A DNA stretch of 64,000 nt from positions 62,001 through 126,000 of the forward strand of contig NZ_BJLQ01000005.1 of NCBI RefSeq assembly GCF_006538725.1, in the 5' to 3' direction. Shown here in pieces: positions 17,559-26,090 of this stretch; the first letter of the stretch is position 1; each line of letters begins with the position of its first letter. The notes under the pieces were generated by a model. It worked only from the letters and a program-made list of their open reading frames with translations. It did not search any database and was not told the origin of the DNA. The stretch is from Cellulomonas gelida. Its GTDB lineage: Bacteria; Actinomycetota; Actinomycetes; Actinomycetales; Cellulomonadaceae. Both the position numbers and the translations under genes were made by a program.

Positions 17559-19121
17559 TCAGCGCGTCCCGAGCCGCGGGTCGGCGCGCACGGTCGTCGC
17601 GGTCGTCCCGGCCTCGCCGGGCACCGGGACCAGCACCGAGAGCAGCGTGCCGTCACCGCGCTCGACCTGCGCCACGAGCCCCGCCGCGAACCACGCGGCG
17701 CCGTCGTCCGGCACCACCTGCACGCCGGTCACGCGCGTGTCGGACCCCGCGAGGTCCGCGAGCGTGAGCGCGACCGTGCGACCGACGGGGACCTCGACGC
17801 GTTCGGCGACGACGACCTGCCCGTCCGAGCCGAGCACCCGCACCTCGGCCGCGAGCACGGCCTTGCGGTCGAGGGCACCCGTGCTCGCGACGGCGCCGAG
17901 GACGAGCGTGCCCCGGGCGCGGTCCGGCAGCGCGACGACCGACTCGTGCGACCGGCCACCCTGGGTCGGGGCGACCGACGCGACCCACGCCCGCTCCCGC
18001 GTCGGGCTGCCCGGGTCCTGCGCGGTGGGCTCGCCCGGGCGGGCGAGCATCGCGCTCGCGACGACCGCGTGGTCCGCATCGACGACGAGGGTGTACGCGC
18101 CCTGCGGCAGCCCGCCGAGCGGGACGTCGGTCACGACACCCGGCTCGAGCGCGAGCGACTCCGCTCCGGGCAGGTCCTCCACGCCGTCGGGGCCGAGCAG
18201 CCGCACGCGCGCGGTCGTGGCCGCGCGTCCCGTCACGAGCAGCCGCAGCACGCCCGCGTCGGTGTCGTCCACGTCCGTCGCGAGCAGCGCGACACCGGGG
18301 ATCACCTGGCGGCGAGCCGGTGCCGCCCCGGCCACGACGAGGTCCGTGCCCGTGGGCGTGAATCCGTCAAGCGTCGAGTCCTGGACGAACGCGCTCACGC
18401 GACCGCCCGTCGCGGACACGTGCACGGCGATCCGGCGTTCCTCGGGCGCGAGCCCGCCCAGCACGACGACGCGCTCGGCGCCGGGAGCTACGAGGTACTG
18501 CTCGGTGTCGAGGTCGACCTCGCCCGTGGCCCCGAAGACGTCGAGGTGCACCACGGCCGGCGTCGAGCCGGCGTTCTGCAGCACGAGCAGCGCGGTGGCA
18601 CCGAGCTCGGTGGAGCCGCCGACGAGCCACGCATCGGTCGTCGGCGCCTGGCACGACGCCGCGGCCAGGCCCCGCAGGTCGCCCGCGGTGACGAGCGCGG
18701 AGCTCGCCGCACCGACCACGGCGGGCTCGTCGGTGGGCTCGGCCTCGACGACGGCCGCTCCACCGGCCTCGCGCACGAGGCTCGTGTCCACGCCCTCGGT
18801 CAGCCGCGCGACGGTCACGGCGCCCGCGAGGTCGAGGACCGCGCCACCACCGCTCGAGGTCGCGACGGCGACGAGCGAGGTCAGCGGGTCGACCGGCACG
18901 GGGTCGAAGTCGGCGTCCGACTCACGCTGCTCGGGCAGCACCAGCGGGCCGGGGCACACGAGCCGCGTCGGCGACGGTGGGACGTCGACCACGGCGCCGG
19001 CGGACAGCACGTCGTCCGTCGCGGGCGACGGGAGCTGCAGGCCGAGGCCCACGACGCCGACGACGAGCGCGCCGACCGCCACGCCCGAGACCAGCCGGAC
19101 CACGCTCGTCGTGCGGCTCAT
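17559..19121 (-). CDS. DUF5719 family membrane-anchored protein
   Basis: 520 aa. A single N-terminal transmembrane segment (about residues 8-30, VVRLVSGVAVGALVVGVVGL) precedes a large extracytoplasmic beta-rich region. The region includes VHLDVFGATGEVDL and PGVVTDVPLGGLPQGAYTLV, matching the actinobacterial DUF5719 family. Its ATG overlaps the stop of the 1,212-aa glycosyltransferase, and this pairing upstream of whiB2 and manB is conserved in related genera. It may assist the glycosyltransferase at the outer membrane face; this is inferred from coupling only. Confidence 0.85.
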   Translation of the reverse strand: MSRTTSVVRLVSGVAVGALVVGVVGLGLQLPSPATDDVLSAGAVVDVPPSPTRLVCPGPLVLPEQRESDADFDPVPVDPLTSLVAVATSSGGGAVLDLAGAVTVARLTEGVDTSLVREAGGAAVVEAEPTDEPAVVGAASSALVTAGDLRGLAAASCQAPTTDAWLVGGSTELGATALLVLQNAGSTPAVVHLDVFGATGEVDLDTEQYLVAPGAERVVVLGGLAPEERRIAVHVSATGGRVSAFVQDSTLDGFTPTGTDLVVAGAAPARRQVIPGVALLATDVDDTDAGVLRLLVTGRAATTARVRLLGPDGVEDLPGAESLALEPGVVTDVPLGGLPQGAYTLVVDADHAVVASAMLARPGEPTAQDPGSPTRERAWVASVAPTQGGRSHESVVALPDRARGTLVLGAVASTGALDRKAVLAAEVRVLGSDGQVVVAERVEVPVGRTVALTLADLAGSDTRVTGVQVVPDDGAAWFAAGLVAQVERGDGTLLSVLVPVPGEAGTTATTVRADPRLGTR

Positions 19122-22100
19122 CGCCCTGCCCTCCGTCGACGTACCGGCATCGCCAGGAGCACCGTCAGCCCGAGCACGACCGCCTGCACGACGAGCCACG
19201 TCGTGCGCTCCGGTGCGTCGTGACGGACGATCAGGTGACCGCCGGACGACCCGAGCTCGAACGTCTGGCGCCAGCCGTTCGACACGGCCCGCAGCGGCTT
19301 GCCGCCCAGCGTGGCCGTCCAGTGCGCGTCCGCCCGCTCCGCGAGGACGAGCAGCCGCCGGTCCTCGCCGCCGGTCGCGTCCGGGATCCGGGTGTCCACC
19401 GAGCGCCCGAGTGCCTCGACCGCGACCGCCGCCGACGCCGGGTCGGTGACGTCGCCGCCCGACGCGACCAGCCGCGCCCACGCGGGGTCGACCGGCACGG
19501 GCTCGCCGCCGCCAGTCGGCGCGGCGGGCTGGACGCGCCACAGGATGCCGGACGCGTTCTGCGTGACGCGCTCCAGGCCCGCCGTCGCGTCGAGCTCGCC
19601 GACGAGCGCGTCGCGCGCACGGTCGGCCGCAGCCTCGTCGTCGTCGGACAGGTGGGTGGGCAGCACCGGGACGAGCACGTCGCCCACCGCGAGCGCGGCG
19701 AGCGGACCCGCGACGTCACCGCTCGCACCCGTCGCGAGGCGGGCGACCAGCGTGTCGATCTCCTGGGTGGCCGCGTCGGGCTCCGCGACGCGCGGCTCGT
19801 CTCCGGTCCCCGTCAGCTCGAGCGTCGCGACGGTCGCCGCGAGGTCGACGAGCTGCGGTCCGTCCGCGCGCAGCAGCTGCCAGGTCACGGCGTCGTCGCC
19901 GGGGTCGCTCGCCAGCGCGAGGATGCGCGACGCGTTCGACGAGCCCTGCGCCTGGCGCCCGACCGCGGGCACCACGGTGCGCTCGAGCGCCCGTGCCGTC
20001 AGCGCGGTGCCGTCGCGCGCCTGCACGCTCCAGCCCCCGAGCCACGCGACGGGCACGACGACGGCGGCGAGCGTCACCACGCCCACGACGAGCTGCCGCC
20101 AGCCGAACGAGTGGCGCGCGAGACGCGTGAGCACCCCGTCCGCGCCGAGCAGCGCCGCCACGAGCAGCCCGAGCATCGCGAGCGACAGCGCGGGCCCGGT
20201 CCAGCCGTACGCGGCGACGCCGTCGTCGAGCCCGACCGGGACGCGCGCGACCACGGTCGCGGTCGCGAGGCCGAGCGCGGCCACCGCCCAGCCGAGCCGG
20301 ACCGCTCGGGCCACGCTCCCCCGCAGCAGCGCGAGCGCGGCGACCACGAGCACGACTGCGCCGAGCGCGAGTGGCCACGCGCGGACGAGGCCGTCGGGCA
20401 CGGACTCCGGCACGAGCGCCGCCGCGGCGGACGGCAGCCCGAGCAGGCGCGCGAGCGGCCCCTCCGGCACGGTGGCGACCGCGAGGCCCGGGTCGGCCAC
20501 GAGCAGGCGCAGCCCGGCCGTCCCGCGGGACGCCGCCTCGACGAGCAGCGGCCCGGCGACGACCAGTGCGGGGACGAGCATCAGGAGGAGCCGACGTCGG
20601 TTGCGCCGCGCGCACGCGGCCGCGCCGAGCACCGCGAGCATGCAGGGCACGAGCAACGACGGTGCGCCCGCGACGACGCCCGCGAGCGCGAGCGCGCCTG
20701 CGGCGGCGGCCGTGAGCGACCCGGTCGGGCGTGCGGCGCCGACCCAGTCGGAGGCAGCCGGCCCGGTCTCCTCCGCGGTGGACCCCTCGTCCGTCGACCC
20801 GCCGTTCGTCGACCCGCTGTTCGTCGACCCGCTGTTCGTCGACCCGTCGGCGGAGGGCCTGTCGTCGGTCGACCCGTCGTCGTCGCGCCCGTCGTGGGCC
20901 GGCCGGTCGTCGGTCGTCGCGTCGTGGCCCGTGTCGGACGGCGCGGAGGCGTGGGTGGGTGGTGCGTCGCCGACCGCCGCGCGCTCGTCGTGCTCCGCGC
21001 GGGCCTCGCGGCGGGCGGTGGCGACGCCGGACAGGACGAGGTCGACGCGCTGGACGCCGACGGCCCGCGCGAGGCCCAACGCGACCCAGGGCAGCAGCAC
21101 GTGCGCGAGCACGGGGCCGATCCGGCCGTCGCCAACCCCGAGCAGCAGCGCGGGGGCACCCGCCCAGACAACCGCGGCCCACGCACGCAGCGTCACCGAC
21201 CGCGTCGCGGCGCCCGCGGCCACCCAGGCGCCGAGCCCCGCGAGCAGCACCGAGCCGAGCACGACGAGCGCGACGCCGAGGTCGGGCCGGCCGCCCGCGA
21301 GCGTCGCGGGCACGACGAGCACGCCGAGCAGCGCGTCCGCAGGACCCGGCGCACCGACCCCACCCGAGACCCAGCTGGACGTGGCCGCCGCCCACAGGTC
21401 GCCGACCGTCTCGGCGAGCGGCAGCAGCGCGCCGCCGACGAGCCGCGCACCGCGTCCCACCGCAGCCACGAGCGGACCGAACGCGACCGTCGAGATCGCG
21501 ACGAGCGCGACCGTCACCGCAGCCAGGGTTGCGCGCCGTCGCGTGGCCAGCGCCGCGAGCTCGCGCAGCTCGAGCTCGGACGGCGCGACGACGACGCGCC
21601 GCTCCTCACGTCGGGCCAGGCGCCGGTCACGTCCCTGGCGCCACACCTCGCGCCAGGTGGCCTGCAGCGGCCGCAGCGCACGTCGGGGCAGGCGGCGGGT
21701 GGCACGCGCGCGACGCCGAGCCGCGACCACCGCGCCCGGCCGGGCGAGCGCCGCGAGCGGGCCACGCAGCTCGTCGACCGCGAGCCCCGGCTGCTTGGCC
21801 GCGACCTGGACGAGCGAACGGACGACGGCGCTCACGAGCGCCAGCACGACCACGACGGGCAGGAGCACCCACGGCCCGGTGACGAGCCGCAGGTGCGTCA
21901 GCGCGCGGCGGCGCGCGGCGAACGAGCGGCGCGGGTCGGCGCTGTCGTCCTCGCCGTCGCCGTCGTCGTCCACGCCCGACGGGGAGACCGAGCGCAGCCC
22001 GAGGTACCCCGCCTGCGCGTGCCGCACGACCGCGGCGGGGACCACGACCACGCGGTGGCCCGCGAGGCGCGCACGGCGCGACAGGTCGAGCCCGTCGCCG

Positions 22101-22756
22101 TAGGGGCCGAGCACGGGGTCCGGGCCGCCGAGCTCGTCCCACACGTCGCGACGGACGAGCGCACCCGCGAGACCGACGCCGAGCACGTCCTCACGCGCGT
22201 CGTGCTGGCCCTGGTCCAGCTCGCCCGGCTCGACGTCCGTCATCCGGCGTCCCGACCGCGCGGTGCGGATGCCGACCTCGATGAGGCGCACCGGCTCGGT
22301 CCAGGTGTGCTGCTTGACGCCCGCGACGACCACGGACGGCGCGCGCGCGACCGCGCGCGAGAGCTCGGCGAGCGCGGTCGGCTCGGGTGCGCTGTCGTCG
22401 TGCAGGAGCCACAGCCAGGCGGTGGTGGGGCCGTCGTCGGACGCGAGCGCGGCCCGCACGGCCTGGCCGAAGGTGCGCGCTCCCGGGGCCTCGACGACGC
22501 GCAGGTCGGGCGTCCCGCCCCCCACGACCGCGAACGCGCGCTCGACGACAAGCGGCAGCGGGTCGGCCGTGGCGTGGCGCTCGGCGACGTCGACGACGAT
22601 GACGCGTGCCGGTCGGCGCGCCTGGCCGGCGAGCGCCGCGAGCGTCGTCGCGAGGTACGGGGTGGTCCCGCGGGTCACGAGGACGGCGGTCACCGACGTC
22701 GTCGTCGGGATCGCCGCGGTCGTCGGGTGGTCCACGGGCGGGAGGGTCGCATTCAT
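19118..22756 (-). CDS. Large membrane glycosyltransferase, GT2 plus multipass domain
   Basis: 1,212 aa. The N-terminal GT2 catalytic domain (about residues 15-265) contains VTAVLVTRGTTPYLATTLAAL, WLLHDDSAP in the DxD position and DGLDLSRRARLAGHR. A first transmembrane helix near residue 300 is followed by a basic loop and then a polytopic domain of ten or more helices with large extracytoplasmic loops (GGDVTDPASAAVAVEALGRS). Architecture and place beside whiB2/DUF5719 resemble actinobacterial wall glycan GT2 enzymes. Residues about 590-660 are a low-complexity Asp/Gly/Ser/Thr insertion built on tandem repeats. Donor and acceptor are unknown. Confidence 0.88.
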   Translation of the reverse strand: MNATLPPVDHPTTAAIPTTTSVTAVLVTRGTTPYLATTLAALAGQARRPARVIVVDVAERHATADPLPLVVERAFAVVGGGTPDLRVVEAPGARTFGQAVRAALASDDGPTTAWLWLLHDDSAPEPTALAELSRAVARAPSVVVAGVKQHTWTEPVRLIEVGIRTARSGRRMTDVEPGELDQGQHDAREDVLGVGLAGALVRRDVWDELGGPDPVLGPYGDGLDLSRRARLAGHRVVVVPAAVVRHAQAGYLGLRSVSPSGVDDDGDGEDDSADPRRSFAARRRALTHLRLVTGPWVLLPVVVVLALVSAVVRSLVQVAAKQPGLAVDELRGPLAALARPGAVVAARRRARATRRLPRRALRPLQATWREVWRQGRDRRLARREERRVVVAPSELELRELAALATRRRATLAAVTVALVAISTVAFGPLVAAVGRGARLVGGALLPLAETVGDLWAAATSSWVSGGVGAPGPADALLGVLVVPATLAGGRPDLGVALVVLGSVLLAGLGAWVAAGAATRSVTLRAWAAVVWAGAPALLLGVGDGRIGPVLAHVLLPWVALGLARAVGVQRVDLVLSGVATARREARAEHDERAAVGDAPPTHASAPSDTGHDATTDDRPAHDGRDDDGSTDDRPSADGSTNSGSTNSGSTNGGSTDEGSTAEETGPAASDWVGAARPTGSLTAAAAGALALAGVVAGAPSLLVPCMLAVLGAAACARRNRRRLLLMLVPALVVAGPLLVEAASRGTAGLRLLVADPGLAVATVPEGPLARLLGLPSAAAALVPESVPDGLVRAWPLALGAVVLVVAALALLRGSVARAVRLGWAVAALGLATATVVARVPVGLDDGVAAYGWTGPALSLAMLGLLVAALLGADGVLTRLARHSFGWRQLVVGVVTLAAVVVPVAWLGGWSVQARDGTALTARALERTVVPAVGRQAQGSSNASRILALASDPGDDAVTWQLLRADGPQLVDLAATVATLELTGTGDEPRVAEPDAATQEIDTLVARLATGASGDVAGPLAALAVGDVLVPVLPTHLSDDDEAAADRARDALVGELDATAGLERVTQNASGILWRVQPAAPTGGGEPVPVDPAWARLVASGGDVTDPASAAVAVEALGRSVDTRIPDATGGEDRRLLVLAERADAHWTATLGGKPLRAVSNGWRQTFELGSSGGHLIVRHDAPERTTWLVVQAVVLGLTVLLAMPVRRRRAGR
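20788..20850. repeat. 15-bp in-frame tandem repeat in the glycosyltransferase gene
   Basis: Three near-identical copies of 'gttcgtcgacccgct' plus flanking diverged copies encode GSTN/GSTD-type repeats on the minus strand. The unit length is a multiple of three, so slippage would lengthen or shorten the loop without a frameshift. Confidence 0.7.
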
Positions 22757-22839
22757 GCTCGAGCCATGATGCACGCCCGGCCGCGCCGCGCGGGGAGCGA
22801 CTCGCCACGCCGCCCCGACCGGACGTGAGGGTCGGGCGA

Positions 22840-22869
22840 CGGAGCCGTCACGTCGTCGTGACGGCTCCG
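22840..22869 (-). terminator. Perfect 13-bp hairpin after whiB2
   Basis: CGGAGCCGTCACG pairs perfectly with CGTGACGGCTCCG across the four-base loop TCGT, 30 bases downstream of the whiB2 stop. There is no strong T-run, as is common for actinobacterial terminators. It would separate whiB2 from the glycosyltransferase gene. Confidence 0.75.
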
Positions 22870-22898
22870 CGGACGATCGACCCTGGGACGACGAACGC

Positions 22899-23246
22899 TC
22901 AGACGACGCGACGCTTGAGCTTGCGACGCTCGCGCTCGGACAGACCGCCCCAGATGCCGAACCGCTCGTCGTTCGCGAGCGCGTACTCGAGGCACTCGCT
23001 GCGGACGTCGCAGCCCGTGCAGACCTTCTTGGCCTCGCGCGTCGAGCCGCCCTTCTCGGGGAAGAACGCCTCGGGGTCGGTCTGGGCGCACAGCGCGCGC
23101 TCCTGCCACCCCATGGGCCCGTCGTCGTCCGGGGTGCCGAACAGCGACAGGACGTTCGAAGGAGTCTGGGAGACGGGCGCCGCCTGGCGGTGCGCGTCAG
23201 AGGGGAACTCGGAGGTGGCCCCGTCACCGTCGAGCAGGTTCCACAT
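22899..23246 (-). CDS. whiB2: WhiB-family iron-sulfur transcription factor (WhiB2/WhmD type)
   Basis: 115 aa. Four cluster-binding Cys are present: Cys53 in ALCAQTDPEAFFPEKGG, then Cys76, Cys79 and Cys85 in CTGCDVRSEC. The beta-turn is FGIWGGLSERERRKL, followed by the basic C-terminus KRRVV. The long, poorly conserved N-terminus, the short tail after the turn and the chromosomal neighbourhood fit WhiB2/WhmD, which in mycobacteria is needed for septation and cell division. The protein would bind a [4Fe-4S] cluster and the primary sigma factor. GGAGG five bases before the ATG supports the start. Confidence 0.93.
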   Translation of the reverse strand: MWNLLDGDGATSEFPSDAHRQAAPVSQTPSNVLSLFGTPDDDGPMGWQERALCAQTDPEAFFPEKGGSTREAKKVCTGCDVRSECLEYALANDERFGIWGGLSERERRKLKRRVV

Positions 23247-23483
23247 GCGTGCCTCCGGCAGATGCTGGTTCTCGGTCAAGGCTCGACCTGAGCGACTGCC
23301 CCGTTCGGTACCGTCATGGGACGGTCGGGGCGGCCGCGCCGTGGTGCTCGCGCTCGGATGTCTTCGGACAATCTGAATTACACGCGTGTCGTTCGCGCCC
23401 GTCAACCGGAGCCGTGGTAGTTGTCCCGATTTGTCGGGTGAACTTCTGTCGATCGGACCGCCGAAGCGTGTCGACGTGGCGCT

Positions 23484-23489
23484 TAGGGT
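23484..23489 (+). promoter_or_regulatory. Candidate leaderless -10 of the TIGR03089 gene
   Basis: TAGGGT is followed by seven bases and then the ATG at 23497, leaving no space for a Shine-Dalgarno sequence if transcription starts at the A of the ATG. Confidence 0.5.
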
Positions 23490-23496
23490 GGCGCGC

Positions 23497-24264
23497 ATGA
23501 CCTCGACGCGTCCGTCCGCGCCTTCCGACGTCGACACGCTCCTGCGCCTGCTGACCGCCGATCCGGGCCGTCCGCGGCTCACCTGGTACGGCGACGACGG
23601 CGAGCGGGTCGAGCTCTCCGGGGCCGTGCTGGAGAACTGGGTGAACAAGACGACGAACCTCCTCGTCGAGGAGCTCGACGTCGGCCCCGGGACCCGGGTC
23701 GCGCTCGACCTGCCGGCGCACTGGCGGACCGTGCTGTGGACGCTCGCGACGTGGCGCGCGGGCGCGAGCGCGGTCGTCGGGACCGACGAGGTCGAGCCGG
23801 ACGTCGTCGTGACGTCCCGGCCCGACCCGTCCGCCGCGACCGGTCGCGGTCCCGCGCTCGTCGTCGTGACCCTCGCGGCGCTCGCACGCCGCGCGCCGGA
23901 CCCGGTGCCACCCGGCGCGATCGACGCCGCCGCAGCGGTCATGACCTACGGCGACCGCCTCGGCTGGGTCCCGCCCGCCGAGGCGGCGCAGACCGCGCTC
24001 GGCACGTCGGGCACTCCTGTCGCGCACGCCGAGCTGGCCGCGTGGTGGGCGCCGGACGACGAGCGCGAGCGCGTCCTGCTCGGCGCCTCACCCGACGTCG
24101 CGGGCTGGCTGCGCGACGTGTGCCGCACGCTCGCCGGCGACGGCTCGCTCGTCCTGCTCTCCCCCGCACGCGCCACGCACCTCGCGCAGCCCGGGTCCGG
24201 GGACGAGCTCGCACGCCTCGTGGCCGGCGAGCGCATCACGCGCACCGTGCTCGGCACGACGTGA
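23497..24264 (+). CDS. TIGR03089 family protein
   Basis: 255 aa. It contains RLTWYGDDGERVELSGAVL, NWVNKTTNLLVEELDVGPG and LPAHWRTVLWTLATWRAGA, which resemble the start of an acyl-AMP ligase adenylation fold, but the protein ends before any AMP-binding core. That truncated-ligase pattern is characteristic of TIGR03089, an actinobacterial family of unknown function. The ATG directly follows a candidate leaderless promoter. Enzymatic activity is unlikely without the missing motifs. Confidence 0.85.
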   Translation: MTSTRPSAPSDVDTLLRLLTADPGRPRLTWYGDDGERVELSGAVLENWVNKTTNLLVEELDVGPGTRVALDLPAHWRTVLWTLATWRAGASAVVGTDEVEPDVVVTSRPDPSAATGRGPALVVVTLAALARRAPDPVPPGAIDAAAAVMTYGDRLGWVPPAEAAQTALGTSGTPVAHAELAAWWAPDDERERVLLGASPDVAGWLRDVCRTLAGDGSLVLLSPARATHLAQPGSGDELARLVAGERITRTVLGTT

Positions 24265-24329
24265 CGAATCCGACTTCCGTCGGTCGCAGCGCCTGGGACT
24301 CCCGTCCCCGTGGGCCCCTGCGCCGTCGG

Positions 24330-24335
24330 TAGGCT
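24330..24335 (+). promoter_or_regulatory. Candidate -10 for the WbpD/E/B-like operon
   Basis: TAGGCT lies 50 bases before the GTG of the acetyltransferase gene, which would leave a short leader carrying the GGAGAG ribosome binding site. No clear -35 is seen. Confidence 0.35.
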
Positions 24336-24384
24336 GTGCCAGGTCCGGCCGTCGCCGGAGCACCCCCGAGCGGAGAGCTGGCTG

Positions 24385-25002
24385 GTGAACGTACGCATCA
24401 TGGCGTCCGCGGACGTCGACCCGACGGCGACCGTCGGTGACGGGTCCTCGGTCTGGCACCTGGCGCAGGTGCGCGACGGGGCCACGATCGGCGAGTCCTG
24501 CGTGATCGGTCGCGGCGCCTACATCGGCTCCGGCGTGAGCGTCGGCGACAACTGCAAGGTGCAGAACTACGCGCTGGTGTACGAGCCCGCCGTGCTGGAG
24601 CCCGGCGTGTTCGTCGGACCGGCCGCGGTGCTCACGAACGACGAGTTCCCGCGCGCGGTGAACCCGGACGGCACGCCCAAGAGCGCGCACGACTGGCAGG
24701 CCGTCGGCGTGACGCTGCGCGAGGGCGCCTCCGTGGGCGCGCGGGCCGTGTGCATCGCGCCCGTGACCGTCGGGCGGTGGGCGACGGTGGCCGCGGGAGC
24801 GGTCGTCACGAAGGACGTCCCGGACTACGCGCTGGTCGCAGGGGTGCCGGCACGTCGGCTCAAGTGGGTCGGCCGCGCCGGCGTCCCGCTGCAGGACCAA
24901 GGAGATGGCACGTACCTCTGCCCCGCCACGGGCGAGCGGTACGACGAGCACGAGGGTGTGCTGACGCGTCGCGCGTCGGCGGACGAGGAGCTGCACGCAT
25001 GA
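24385..25002 (+). CDS. UDP-amino-sugar N-acetyltransferase, left-handed beta-helix (WbpD/WlbB-like)
   Basis: 205 aa. The GTG start is chosen because GGAGAG lies about seven bases upstream; an ATG five codons later is possible. Hexapeptide repeats run through the protein, including SVWHLAQVRDGATIGESCVI, VQNYALVYEPAVLEPGVFVG and GRWATVAAGAVVTKDVPDYA. In WbpD/WlbB this trimeric fold acetylates the 3-amino group of UDP-2-acetamido-3-amino-glucuronate. A zinc-binding-like C-terminal segment (YLCPATGERYDEHEG) follows. The gene overlaps the aminotransferase by 4 bases, matching the wbpB-E-D set; substrate is inferred from that context. Confidence 0.85.
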   Translation: MNVRIMASADVDPTATVGDGSSVWHLAQVRDGATIGESCVIGRGAYIGSGVSVGDNCKVQNYALVYEPAVLEPGVFVGPAAVLTNDEFPRAVNPDGTPKSAHDWQAVGVTLREGASVGARAVCIAPVTVGRWATVAAGAVVTKDVPDYALVAGVPARRLKWVGRAGVPLQDQGDGTYLCPATGERYDEHEGVLTRRASADEELHA

Positions 25003-26090
25003 GCGGAACGACTATCCCCGCGGCCAAGCCGCTGATCGGCGACGAGGAGCGCGCGGCGGTCGACCGCGTGCTGCGCTCCGGGATGATCGCGCAGGGCCCG
25101 GAGGTCGCGGCGTTCGAGCGCGAGTTCGGTGAGCAGCTCGTCGGCGGACGCGCGTGCGTCGCCGTGAGCTCGGGCACGACGGGCCTGCACCTCGGCCTGC
25201 TCGCGGCCGGCATCGGCCCGGGCGACGAGGTGATCGTCCCGTCGTTCACGTTCGCCGCGACGGCCAACTCGGTCGCCCTGACGGGTGCGACTCCCGTGTT
25301 CGCGGACATCGACCCGGACACCTACTGCCTGGACGCCTCCTCGGTCGAGGCCGCGATCACCGAGCGCACCGCGGCGATCATGCCGGTGCACCTGTACGGC
25401 CACCCGGCCGACATGACCGCGCTCGGCGCGCTGGCCGCCGCCCGGGGCGTGCAGCTCTTCGAGGACGCCGCGCAGGCGCACGGCGCGACCTGGAACGGCG
25501 CACCCGTCGGCTCGTTCGGCACGTTCGGCATGTTCTCGCTGTACCCGACCAAGAACATGACGTCGGGCGAGGGCGGCATGGTCTCGTGCGCCACGCCCGA
25601 GGTCGTCCGCCAGGTCCAGCTCCTGCGCAACCAGGGCATGGAGAAGCGGTACGAGAACGAGGTCGTCGGCTTCAACGCGCGCATGACCGACGTGCACGCC
25701 GCGATCGGCCGCGTCCAGCTCGGCAAGCTCCCCGCCTGGACGCAGCAGCGTCAGGCGAACGCCGAGTTCCTGTCCGCGAACTTGCAGGGCGTCGGCGTCC
25801 CGCACGTCGCCGACGGCGCGACGCACGTGTGGCACCAGTACACGATCCGCGTCCCCCAGGACCGAGACGGCTTCGCGAAGGCCCTGCTCGAGGAGCACGG
25901 CGTCGGGTCGGGCGTCTACTACCCGATCCCGAACCACCAGCTCCCCTCGTTCGGCCTGGAGTTCGACCTCCCGGTCACGCGCGAGGCGTGCGCGCAGGTC
26001 CTGTCGCTGCCCGTCCACCCGTCGCTGAGCCAGGACGACCTCGAGCGCATCGTCGCCGGGGTCAACGCGGTCGCGAAGGCGGGTGCCTGA
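24999..26090 (+). CDS. DegT/DnrJ/EryC1/StrS PLP aminotransferase (WbpE-like)
   Basis: 363 aa. The start PAAKPLIGDEERAAVDRVLRSG is the typical DegT/StrS N-terminus. PLP contacts include SSGTTGLHLGL and FEDAAQAHGA, and the internal aldimine Lys lies in SLYPTKNMTSGEGG. FNARMTDVHAAIGRVQL and YYPIPNHQLPSF are also family motifs. The enzyme would transfer an amino group, usually from glutamate, to a 3-keto nucleotide sugar produced by the adjacent oxidoreductase. It overlaps the acetyltransferase gene by 4 bases and the next gene by one base. Confidence 0.9.
   Translation: MSGTTIPAAKPLIGDEERAAVDRVLRSGMIAQGPEVAAFEREFGEQLVGGRACVAVSSGTTGLHLGLLAAGIGPGDEVIVPSFTFAATANSVALTGATPVFADIDPDTYCLDASSVEAAITERTAAIMPVHLYGHPADMTALGALAAARGVQLFEDAAQAHGATWNGAPVGSFGTFGMFSLYPTKNMTSGEGGMVSCATPEVVRQVQLLRNQGMEKRYENEVVGFNARMTDVHAAIGRVQLGKLPAWTQQRQANAEFLSANLQGVGVPHVADGATHVWHQYTIRVPQDRDGFAKALLEEHGVGSGVYYPIPNHQLPSFGLEFDLPVTREACAQVLSLPVHPSLSQDDLERIVAGVNAVAKAGA

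Noticed and set aside
18977-22828. Long plus-strand open frame opposite the 1,212-aa glycosyltransferase and DUF5719 genes
   Set aside because: Its composition (Arg, Gly, Ala, Asp, His) is that of an antisense shadow, and the minus-strand genes have strong family motifs and coupled starts.
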